This document shows, piece after piece, positions 1 to 5,399 of a DNA stretch of 5,399 nucleotides. The stretch comes from Muribaculaceae bacterium. Its GTDB lineage: Bacteria > Bacteroidota > Bacteroidia > Bacteroidales > Muribaculaceae. Location of the stretch: NCBI GenBank assembly GCA_016287065.1, contig JAEEVB010000166.1, positions 1 to 5,399 of the forward strand. The letters run 5' to 3'. Numbering within the stretch: the stretch's first letter is position 1; each line of letters starts with the position of its first letter. Under the pieces are notes generated by a model, which was not told the DNA's origin, did no database searches, and worked only from the letters and a program-made list of their open reading frames with translations. Both the position numbers and the translations under genes were made by a program.

Positions 1-1459
1 GCTGTGCCGCGTCGTTGTCGCCAATAAGCGCGTAGTACAGTCCCAAAATCAGTGAGTTATCATCAGTGTCGCCTTTTGCGGCCTGCACGCGCTGGGCCAT
101 GGCTCGCGACTGCTCGATATCGCCAAGATAATAGTAGGCCTCCTGCACCCGCGAGTAAGCGTCGATGGTGGCGGTTTTGTAGCGTTCGACAATCTTGGTG
201 AAGCATTGGCGGGCCTTTTGCTCATTGCCTTGGAGCAGATAAACCTTACCGGCGCTTAACAGCGGCTTGTCGACATCTTCTTCGAGCACCGACGCTGTGA
301 TGTAGTCGTCGAGGGCTTCGGCCGCCAAGCCTTTGGCTAAGAGAATGTCGCCCCGCAGGAGATAGGCGCTAGCGTCATCTATTTGCTTGTCGACCAATTT
401 GTTGGCCTGCTTTAAGGCTTTGTCGTAATGTCCCCAATCCATTTCCACCATGGCGCTTACTTCGAGCATGTCGATGCTGGTGCTGTCGAGTTGCTCTCCG
501 CGTTTCAGGGCCTCGCTGTAGCCTTCGTAGTCGCCCATCCTTGCTGAGCATAGCGCCAGGTAGGGATAAGTGTCGGCGTCTTCGTTTTCTTCCAGCGTTT
601 TGGCTATCCATTGCTTTGCCTCGGCATAGCGGTTGCCGTTGAAGTACGTTATGCCCAGTTGCTCAATCCACATGGCTGAGGTTGGCTCGGCGATGTGCCG
701 ACGGTGCAAGGCGTCGAGCGCCACATCGAGCGCGCTGTCGCACAGTTGATCGAACAATTGTGAGCCCCACTGGTCGGCGTACTCAAGGCTGTTGAGCAGG
801 CACTCGGCGGCCTCGTCCCATCGTCCGAGCCCCATGAGCGACTCGCCCTTGAAGGCATAAACCGACGAAATGTCGGGGTCGATGGTAAAGGCCTTGTCGT
901 ACCATTGCAAGGCTTTGTCGAAGGCTTTGCGCTCGCTCTCGTTGCGCCCCAGGCCCTTGGTGGCATACCAGTCTTGTGGGTCGATTTTCAAGGTCTGGTT
1001 GTAATATTTGTCGGCGATGTCCCACATATTGCGGTGGTAATAGAAGTCGCCCAGACGGTTCTGGTAGTCGATTTCGCGCGGTTGCAGTTGCGCCGCCTGC
1101 AGCAGGTCGCGCTCGGCATGCAGCGTGTCGCCAATCATCTCAAACACGCCGTAGCGCAAGAACAGCGCTTTTGCCCGGTCGGTCTTGTTTTTCTCTGGGA
1201 TGCGCTTGATGCACTCGTTCATGGCACTCAGCGCCGTGCCGAGCCGCTCCTCGTCTTTCATGATCATCGCTATGAAAAGCCAGGGCTCGCTATTGCTGTC
1301 GTCGGCCTCGGCTTCCTTGATGAAGTAGCGCACGGCCTCTTGCGCGTCGCCTTGCTGCCAGGCATCGATGCCGCGGCTCATGTTGTAACTTTCGTCGTCG
1401 GCCAGCAGTGTGGCTGTCGCTGCGACCATTACAGCCAAAGTAAGAATTAACCGTTTCAT
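1..1459 (-). CDS. Exported tetratricopeptide-repeat (TPR) protein, C-terminus beyond the window
   Basis: The frame stays open from an ATG at 1459 down to base 1, giving 486 codons; the stop lies outside the window. Residues 1-20 form a Sec-type signal peptide (MKRLILTLAVMVAATATLLA, probable cleavage before DDES), so the protein is probably periplasmic or outer-membrane associated. The rest is helical repeats with TPR spacing. The clearest units are at about 134-161 (LGDFYYHRNMWDIADKYY, ending LKIDP), 168-195 (ending AFTIDP), 202-226, 267-293, 299-326, 366-393 and 402-428. TPRs bind other proteins; no catalytic domain is visible, though one could lie in the missing C-terminus. The ATG sits inside the stop codon of the upstream hydrolase gene (ATGA, 1459-1456), which supports this start and suggests translational coupling. 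The TPR class is secure; the specific function is unknown. Confidence 0.87.
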   Translation of the reverse strand, partial: MKRLILTLAVMVAATATLLADDESYNMSRGIDAWQQGDAQEAVRYFIKEAEADDSNSEPWLFIAMIMKDEERLGTALSAMNECIKRIPEKNKTDRAKALFLRYGVFEMIGDTLHAERDLLQAAQLQPREIDYQNRLGDFYYHRNMWDIADKYYNQTLKIDPQDWYATKGLGRNESERKAFDKALQWYDKAFTIDPDISSVYAFKGESLMGLGRWDEAAECLLNSLEYADQWGSQLFDQLCDSALDVALDALHRRHIAEPTSAMWIEQLGITYFNGNRYAEAKQWIAKTLEENEDADTYPYLALCSARMGDYEGYSEALKRGEQLDSTSIDMLEVSAMVEMDWGHYDKALKQANKLVDKQIDDASAYLLRGDILLAKGLAAEALDDYITASVLEEDVDKPLLSAGKVYLLQGNEQKARQCFTKIVERYKTATIDAYSRVQEAYYYLGDIEQSRAMAQRVQAAKGDTDDNSLILGLYYALIGDNDAAQ

Positions 1460-2280
1460 ATGGTGGTTTTTATTATTTTTACTGTTTCCAGGTCGTCGGG
1501 CACATAAATGGGCCCAGTGAAATGCTCCTGGGCCTCGGCGGTGTAGGTGATTCGCCGCGTGCTCAGGTGGGTGTCCTCGGTGTGATAGAGCACCAAGTTC
1601 TTGACATGCAATTCTTGTGCCATGCGTCCAGCATCGAGTGCCGTGCTGTGGTGCTTCTCGTAGGGGTTGAAAGCGTTTCGGTCCTTATATAGGCAAAACG
1701 CTTCGCACAGCAGCCAGTCGCAATCGGTGACCCACTGCTGGCTCATGGGGGAATACGGCTCGTCGCCCAGGCACACCAGGCGTTGTCCATCGGGCAGAAT
1801 GGCCTCAAAGCCAAACTGCTTGGTCTTGTCGGACCCGATGTCGAAAAAGGTGACTTGCATATCATCGATGGGCAGCGTCTCGCCGTGCTCTACCACGCGC
1901 AAGATAATGGTGTGGCCCAAAGCGCTGTAGATTTTTCGCGGCATCATGAGCGCGCACATCGTGATGATGGCGTCGCGGGCCTCGTCGTGGCAATAGATGG
2001 TTAGGGTGCCTTGAAACTTGCCCTTGTGAATCATGGGCGAAATCTTGCGTATCATCCAAATCACGCCCATGATGTGGTCGGTGTGGCAGTGCGTCACAAA
2101 GAGGTGGTGCACTTGCTCCACGGCCACGCGAGCGCGGTAAAGTTGGCGAAAGATGCCGTTGCCGCCACCCGCGTCCACCATTAGGCCGCCGCCGGGTGTG
2201 CGCAGGTAGAAACAAGTGTTGTAGCACCGCGTGCACATCGCGTTGCCCGTGCCGAGCATTATTACTTCTGTGTCTCTCAT
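1456..2280 (-). CDS. Metallo-beta-lactamase-fold hydrolase, RNase Z-like
   Basis: A 274-residue cytoplasmic protein without signal peptide or membrane segment. The metal-binding signature THCHTDH lies at 63-69 (H64, H66, D68, H69), following the VDAGGG strand at 35-40. Further likely active-site residues are D173 in LGDE, H211 in KHHSTA (the RNase Z HST motif) and H233 in LYHTEDTH. The spacing D173-H211-H233 (38 and 22 residues) fits RNase Z closely, so a phosphodiesterase-type binuclear metal hydrolase is likely. Two things argue against calling it the tRNA 3'-processing enzyme: the expected motif III histidine falls in VTFFDIGSDK (143-152), where an aspartate (D147) stands, and the interval from there to D173 is too short to hold the tRNA-binding arm. 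An N-terminal cysteine cluster (C16, C19, C23) is also present. The start lies 4 nt after the kinase stop and the end overlaps the TPR gene, so it is operonic. The substrate is unknown. Confidence 0.9.
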   Translation of the reverse strand: MRDTEVIMLGTGNAMCTRCYNTCFYLRTPGGGLMVDAGGGNGIFRQLYRARVAVEQVHHLFVTHCHTDHIMGVIWMIRKISPMIHKGKFQGTLTIYCHDEARDAIITMCALMMPRKIYSALGHTIILRVVEHGETLPIDDMQVTFFDIGSDKTKQFGFEAILPDGQRLVCLGDEPYSPMSQQWVTDCDWLLCEAFCLYKDRNAFNPYEKHHSTALDAGRMAQELHVKNLVLYHTEDTHLSTRRITYTAEAQEHFTGPIYVPDDLETVKIIKTTI

Positions 2281-2284
2281 GTGG

Positions 2285-3526
2285 TTAATTTTTCATCACC
2301 GGCAATTCGATGGCAAACGTGGTTCCCACGCCCACCTCGCTGTCCTTGACGTAGATGTGTCCGTTGTGATACTCTTCGATGATGCGCTTCACCAGGGTGA
2401 GTCCCAAGCCCCATCCGCGCTTCTTGGTGGTGAAGCCTGGCGTGAACACATTCTTGAAGTTTTTGCGCGGAATTCCCTTTCCGGTGTCCTTGAAGAGGAT
2501 GTAGATCTTCTCCTCGTCGCTGTCGACGCTTATGTCGATGGCTCCCTCGCCATCCATGGCGTCGACGGCGTTCTTGGTGAGATTTTCCATCACCCACTCA
2601 AACAGCGACTGGCAGAGCATCACGCCACGGTCGGCGCTCTCGCTGGTGTGTATGGTTAGCGACACGCGCTTGGGTATGCGCGAGCGCATGTATTCCAGGC
2701 TCTGTTCCACGGCCTCGTTGATAAACGCGAACTCCTTGTCGGGCATGGAGCCGATTTTCGAGAATCGGTCGGCAATGACGCTTAGGCGGTGCACATCCTT
2801 GTCCATGTCGTTGACCACATCTTGCTCGATGCCCATGGTCGACAGCATTTGCGTCCATGCCATGAGCGACGAGATGGGCGTCCCCAGCTGATGGGCGGTC
2901 TCCTTGGATAATCCCACCCACACCTTGTTCTGCTCGGCACGCTTGATACTCATCAGGGCAAAGTAGGCGATGGCAAAGAACAGGATGAGCACCGCCAGCT
3001 GGATATAAGGGAAATAGGCGAGGCGGCGCAGCAGCGTCGAGTCCTCGTAATAGAGGAATTGCGTCGTCACCTTGTCGATGTTGATTTCTATCTTATTCTG
3101 GGTGCCCTTGAGGTGGCGCAGCTTCTTGTTGAGGTACTCCATGTTGACGGGAGAGATCTCAAAGGCGAGACTGTCCTCAGGCTCTGGCAGGCGAAAGTTG
3201 CGGTGCTGCAGGATGTTGTCCTGGTCATCAACCAGCAGCACGGGGATGTTGTGGTTGGCCTCGATAATGCTCAGCAAGAAGTCAACATCGGTCGCGCTTG
3301 TGCCGATAGGGTTGCCCTCGTCATCCACCTCGCCGCCGCTGCCCATCGTGGCCAGCTCACGGGTGGCATTGGCCCAGATTTCCATGCGCTCACGTTCCTG
3401 CTCGGCCAGGTCCTTGACCAGGTTGTTGGAGATGTAGAGGAACAGCGCCACGAGCACCAGCGAGATGGCCAGAAATACCACCTTCCAGATGCGACGCGAG
3501 TCATATATGTTGCGCAAATTTGCCAT
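2285..3526 (-). CDS. Membrane sensor histidine kinase (orphan, no response regulator in view)
   Basis: A 413-residue kinase. Two membrane helices, at about 14-32 and 172-192, bracket a roughly 140-residue extracytoplasmic sensor region of no family I recognise. There is no HAMP domain: the phosphoacceptor helix begins about 20 residues after TM2. The H-box is KETAHQLGTPISSL (208-221) with H212 as the phosphorylated residue. The HATPase_c domain follows with the N-box ENLTKNAVDAM (314-324; N315, N319), G1 box DTGKGIP (347-353), F-box region around FTPGFTTKKRG (361-371) and G2 box GWGLGLTLVK (371-380). All parts needed for ATP binding are present, so it should be active. The residue after the phospho-histidine is Q rather than the usual E/D, a variant I recall from Bacteroidota kinases. 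No response-regulator gene lies beside it. The start at 3526 is 8 nt after the nuclease stop, and its leader and first codons duplicate those of that nuclease gene. Confidence 0.95.
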   Translation of the reverse strand: MANLRNIYDSRRIWKVVFLAISLVLVALFLYISNNLVKDLAEQERERMEIWANATRELATMGSGGEVDDEGNPIGTSATDVDFLLSIIEANHNIPVLLVDDQDNILQHRNFRLPEPEDSLAFEISPVNMEYLNKKLRHLKGTQNKIEINIDKVTTQFLYYEDSTLLRRLAYFPYIQLAVLILFFAIAYFALMSIKRAEQNKVWVGLSKETAHQLGTPISSLMAWTQMLSTMGIEQDVVNDMDKDVHRLSVIADRFSKIGSMPDKEFAFINEAVEQSLEYMRSRIPKRVSLTIHTSESADRGVMLCQSLFEWVMENLTKNAVDAMDGEGAIDISVDSDEEKIYILFKDTGKGIPRKNFKNVFTPGFTTKKRGWGLGLTLVKRIIEEYHNGHIYVKDSEVGVGTTFAIELPVMKN

Positions 3527-3534
3527 ACAGGTAA
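3522..3534 (-). repeat. 13-bp direct repeat, copy 2, across the kinase start codon
   Basis: Identical to the copy at 4748-4760. The TAA stop of the nuclease (3537-3535) directly abuts this copy, so the nuclease coding sequence fills the space between the copies almost exactly. This looks like an insertion-site duplication, although a site-specific recombination site or a leader duplication is equally possible. Confidence 0.75.
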
Positions 3535-4752
3535 TTAAAGTAATTGTTTCAGTTCGTCAATGTCAGGTAAAGCGTTGCGGTATTGGTCGGGCATATCCTT
3601 GGTAGTGGTATAGGTTGCCACACCCATGGGTTTGCTGTAATCCCGTATAACAAATTCCACAAAATCTTTATCTGCATCCTTGCAGAGCACAATTCCAATG
3701 GATGGATTCTCGTGCGGCTTTTTTACTTTTGCATCAAGTATGCTTAAATAGCCCATCAATTGGCCCAAGTAGGATGTTTTGAACGCGCCAGTCTTGAGCT
3801 CGATGACAACGAGGGCATTCAGTTCTCGATTAAAAAACAGCAAATCAGGGAATTGTTCGACACCATATACTTCAAGATGGTATTGGTTGCCAATAAAAGC
3901 GAAATCATTGCCAAAAGTCATGATAAATTTCTTAATGTTCTCAATGATTTGTTTTTCCACTACCCGTTCGTCAACATCGATGCTTTCCCGTTCTCCGATT
4001 TCTTCCACGTTAATGAAATTGAGCAGATAATTGTCCTTAAACATCATCACTGCTTTACGGGCTGAAGCTGCATTGGGTATTGTATGGGAAAAGTTATTGG
4101 GAATCAGCGCCTGGTGATGAAACGAGTCCTCTTGGATTAATCGTATCAATTCGTTGGCCGAAAGATGCTCTTCGGCAGTGCGATGAATGTAATAGTAGCG
4201 TGCTTCACGTTCTTTTTCTCTTTCAAGAATTCTAATATGATGCGTAAAAGGCACTTTAAAAAAATCTTCGATAGGAAAATCGGCCGTTAACGGTATCTGT
4301 AAAGAATTATTGAGGTCGATAACATTAGCATCTGCAGATGTCGTATTTTCGTCAGTTGCGATTGGCGATTCTGTAATTAACTGATTGTTATCGTTTTGTA
4401 ATTCGCCAATCACGATTGGCGAATTGATGTTTCTTGTTATCGCATGGGCATCAAGATTCATCCATTCTTCATAGAACAGACGCATATTTTTTAAATTGGA
4501 AGCTGAAAACCCTCGGAGTCCAGGCAACTCCTTGCGCAACTGTTGGCTGATGGCATCGATTGCCCCCAGGCCCCAAACTCCTTGACGGGTGTTATTGGAT
4601 AAAAAGCGACCAACGGCAAAATACAACGCCAATTGCACGCGGTTGACGTCCTTTGCAGCCTCGTATTGGCCCTGAAGGATAGCCGTCTTGATGGCCTTGA
4701 CAGCCTCCAGGACTTGACGGTCTGTATGTTGATTTTGTTTGAGGTTGGCCAT
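3535..4752 (-). CDS. DUF1016 (YhcG-type) PD-(D/E)XK nuclease family protein
   Basis: A 405-residue, apparently intact member of the DUF1016 family. Residues about 14-97 are the DUF1016 N-terminal helical domain, recognisable from GQYEAAKDVNRVQLALYFAVGR and ELPGLRGFSASNLKNMRLFY. The C-terminal nuclease fold covers about 265-385: the PD-(D/E)XK core is PDLLFF (D303), VIELKTG (E318, K320), followed by the helix carrying Q331 and the family-typical ENPSIGIVLCKD and KPMGVATY segments. All catalytic positions are kept. A low-complexity, polar linker at about 105-158 separates the domains and contains a short repeated peptide (SPIVIGE, SPIATDE). Family members are predicted DNA nucleases, often near restriction or defence genes; the biological role is not settled and no partner gene is visible here. 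Sampled GC is 32-43%, against about 55-57% in flanking genes, suggesting horizontal acquisition. The gene is bounded by 13-bp direct repeats. Confidence 0.95.
   Translation of the reverse strand: MANLKQNQHTDRQVLEAVKAIKTAILQGQYEAAKDVNRVQLALYFAVGRFLSNNTRQGVWGLGAIDAISQQLRKELPGLRGFSASNLKNMRLFYEEWMNLDAHAITRNINSPIVIGELQNDNNQLITESPIATDENTTSADANVIDLNNSLQIPLTADFPIEDFFKVPFTHHIRILEREKEREARYYYIHRTAEEHLSANELIRLIQEDSFHHQALIPNNFSHTIPNAASARKAVMMFKDNYLLNFINVEEIGERESIDVDERVVEKQIIENIKKFIMTFGNDFAFIGNQYHLEVYGVEQFPDLLFFNRELNALVVIELKTGAFKTSYLGQLMGYLSILDAKVKKPHENPSIGIVLCKDADKDFVEFVIRDYSKPMGVATYTTTKDMPDQYRNALPDIDELKQLL
4400..4425. repeat. Perfect 11-bp inverted repeat inside the nuclease linker
   Basis: AATTCGCCAAT (4400-4410) and ATTGGCGAATT (4415-4425) are exact reverse complements with a 4-nt loop CACG, enough for a hairpin in DNA or mRNA. 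A third, directly oriented copy of the core CGATTGGCGA lies at 4359-4368, matching 4413-4422. In protein these encode the SPIVIGE and SPIATDE segments of the interdomain linker. Confidence 0.85.
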
Positions 4753-4760
4753 ACAGGTAA
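4748..4760 (-). repeat. 13-bp direct repeat, copy 1, across the nuclease start codon
   Basis: Coding-strand TTACCTGTATGGC, consisting of 8 nt of leader, the ATG and two bases of the second codon. It is identical to the copy at 3522-3534, 1226 bp away. The similarity continues imperfectly into the gene (both proteins start MANL). Confidence 0.75.
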
Positions 4761-4783
4761 GGTCGCTTGACGTTAACGAGTGG

Positions 4784-4815
4784 CAAAATTAAGGAATTCC
4801 CGTGAATTGGACAAA
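4784..4815 (-). promoter_or_regulatory. Bacteroidota-type sigma-70 promoter for the nuclease-kinase-hydrolase-TPR operon
   Basis: On the minus strand a TTTG (4815-4812) is followed after exactly 20 nt by TAATTTTG (4791-4784), matching the known Bacteroides consensus (TTTG, about 19-21 nt, TAnnTTTG). Transcription would start near 4778, giving a leader of about 25 nt before the ATG at 4752. A perfect CGTTAACG palindrome (4771-4778) sits at the predicted start. It is the only such promoter I found upstream of the four downstream genes; the last few hundred bases of the nuclease gene show no TAnnTTTG for the kinase. Confidence 0.68.
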
Positions 4816-4838
4816 TTGATGCGCCAGCAACTTAAAAA

Positions 4839-4909
4839 AGTTAACAGTGAAAAGTGAACAGTTAAAAAGTGAACAGTTAACAGTTAACAGTGAATAGTTA
4901 ACAGTGAAA
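4839..4909. repeat. Ten-unit heptamer tandem array, AGT(T/G)AA(C/A/T)
   Basis: Plus-strand units of 7 bp follow each other without spacer: four from 4839 to 4866, one extra A at 4867, then six from 4868 to 4909. Units vary only at position 4 (T or G) and position 7 (C, A or T), with AGTTAAC and AGTGAAM types intermixed. Four GTTAAC palindromes result (4840, 4876, 4883, 4897). It ends about 24 bp upstream of the promoter TTTG box. A neighbouring direct duplication GGATGC-GGATGC lies at 4915-4926. Confidence 0.88.
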
Positions 4910-4936
4910 AGTTTGGATGCGGATGCCATATAAAAC

Positions 4937-5117
4937 TAAATCTTAGCGGCTTTGCGTCTTAGCGTGGGGCAAGTGTGTGGCAAGTGTGCGGCAGCCAGTT
5001 ATAAATCTTAGCGGCTTCGCGCCTTAGCGTGGGGCAAGTGTGCGGTAGCCAAAGAAAAGTCTTAGCGTGGGGCAAGTGTGCGGCAGCCAAAGAAAAGTCT
5101 TAGTGTGGGGGCAAGTG
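4937..5117. repeat. Degenerate GC-rich intergenic tandem repeat with four partial units
   Basis: The shared core CTTAGCGTGGGGCAAGTG occurs at 4958, 5023 and 5061 and, degenerate, at 5099. The first two units (from 4937 and 5002) also share a preceding block, TAAATCTTAGCGGCTT; units 3 and 4 have lost it and start AAAAGTCTTAG. Unit 1 has an extra 11-bp tandem duplication (GGCAAGTGTG at 4968 and 4979). The array fills the space downstream of the HAD gene and runs into its 3' end. No convincing terminator hairpin was seen in it. Confidence 0.85.
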
Positions 5118-5399
5118 GGATTGCAGGTCGGCCTCGATCCAGCGGGCGACGCTGTCGGCGGTATTGGGGCCGATGACCTCGTTGGCGGCGGCTTGTACCT
5201 CGGCGAAGGCGTTGCCCACGGCAATGCTGTAGTCGGCAGTCTGCATCATTGCGATGTCATTGCGGTTGTCGCCAAAGACCACCACCCGCTCGGCGCCTAC
5301 CTGTTGTGCCAGTTTGCGGATGGCGCCCGCCTTGCTCGTGCCGGCAGTGAGTATTTCCAGGTATCCCTCGCTGGGGTCGAAGTTGTCGTGATAGACTAT
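5100..5399 (-). CDS. Cof-type HAD-superfamily hydrolase (class IIB), C-terminal fragment
   Basis: The last 99 codons of a gene that starts beyond base 5399. The fragment carries HAD motif III (GTSKAGAI, fragment residues 20-27, K23) and motif IV (GDNRNDIAMM, 43-52; acidic metal ligands D44 and D48), then the usual tail ADYSIAVGNAFAEV, IGPNTADSVARWIE. This arrangement is that of Cof/YidA-like sugar-phosphate or nucleotide phosphatases, with an Mg2+-dependent aspartyl nucleophile expected in the missing N-terminus. A GTG at 5285 is in frame but internal to the beta-strand before motif IV, so it is not a start. The final residues (HLPPH) and the TAA stop are encoded inside the last copy of the tandem repeat that fills the downstream intergenic region, so the present C-terminus appears to have been made by the repeat. 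Substrate cannot be assigned. Confidence 0.9.
   Translation of the reverse strand: MVYHDNFDPSEGYLEILTAGTSKAGAIRKLAQQVGAERVVVFGDNRNDIAMMQTADYSIAVGNAFAEVQAAANEVIGPNTADSVARWIEADLQSHLPPH

Larger units (their letters stand above)
4753..5099. other. Intergenic region, 347 bp, no gene
   Basis: Between the HAD stop and the nuclease start there is no supportable coding sequence. In transcription order it holds the GC-rich tandem repeat, a short AT-rich joint (4927-4940), the heptamer array, an approximately 23-bp spacer and the promoter plus leader. Open frames crossing it are translations of the repeats. Confidence 0.85.

Noticed and set aside
905..1450. Long open frame of 181 codons on the plus strand
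   Set aside because: It lies wholly antisense to the TPR gene, matches no family I recognise, and is explained by the GC-rich codon pattern of the minus-strand gene, which has a signal peptide, repeats and operon spacing.
3059..3538. Plus-strand open frame of 159 codons opposite the kinase N-terminus
   Set aside because: Antisense shadow of the kinase sensor domain; it has no recognisable domain or promoter and crosses the nuclease-kinase junction.
3535..4760. Classical insertion sequence carrying the nuclease
   Set aside because: No transposase domain and no terminal inverted repeats are visible at the ends; the encoded protein is a DUF1016 nuclease, so only a cassette-like insertion can be suggested.
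4937..5099. Possible rho-independent terminator after the HAD gene
   Set aside because: Only very short GCG/CGC pairings are present on the minus strand, without a stable GC stem followed by a U-run.
4839..5117. Possible CRISPR array
   Set aside because: The repeats are either immediately adjacent heptamers or degenerate units with similar, non-unique intervals; there are no constant repeats separated by unique spacers and no cas genes.
5024..5224. Minus-strand open frame overlapping the end of the HAD gene, with repeated residues such as TLRLFFGYR
   Set aside because: The repeated peptide is only the translation of the intergenic repeat, and the upstream half is an out-of-frame shadow of the HAD coding sequence.

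Overview
The window looks like Bacteroidales chromosomal DNA, plausibly a gut lineage such as Muribaculaceae or Prevotellaceae (low confidence at family level). The evidence is a well-formed Bacteroidota promoter (TTTG, 20-nt spacer, TAATTTTG), protein families typical of that phylum, intergenic repeat arrays of the kind I recall from Bacteroidales, and sampled GC near 55-57% in the resident genes. All five genes lie on the minus strand, so transcription runs from high to low coordinates.

Layout in transcription order: (1) the C-terminal 99 residues of a Cof-type HAD phosphatase, stop at 5100 (5399-5100); (2) a 347-bp intergenic stretch with two unrelated tandem-repeat arrays and then a promoter (4815-4784); (3) a stand-alone DUF1016/YhcG-type PD-(D/E)XK nuclease (4752-3535); (4) a two-TM sensor histidine kinase without a visible response regulator (3526-2285); (5) an RNase Z-like metallo-beta-lactamase-fold hydrolase (2280-1456); (6) an exported TPR protein whose C-terminus lies beyond base 1 (1459-1). 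Genes 3-6 are separated by 8 nt, 4 nt and a 4-nt ATGA stop/start overlap, so they read as one operon from a single visible promoter.

The most interesting structure is around the nuclease gene. The same 13 bases, TTACCTGTATGGC (coding strand), span the start codon of the nuclease and the start codon of the kinase, and both proteins begin MANL. The stop codon of the nuclease directly abuts the second copy. The nuclease gene is also visibly more AT-rich than its neighbours. The simplest reading is that a 1226-bp nuclease cassette was placed exactly at the translation start of the kinase, duplicating the start region, so that the newcomer took over the old promoter and leader while the kinase kept a working start. 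DUF1016 proteins are predicted nucleases often found near restriction and other defence genes, but nothing else defence-related is visible here.

The kinase, hydrolase and TPR protein are probably the original operon: a membrane sensor with an unusual HQLGTP H-box, a cytoplasmic hydrolase and a secreted or periplasmic repeat protein. Their joint function cannot be read from the sequence.
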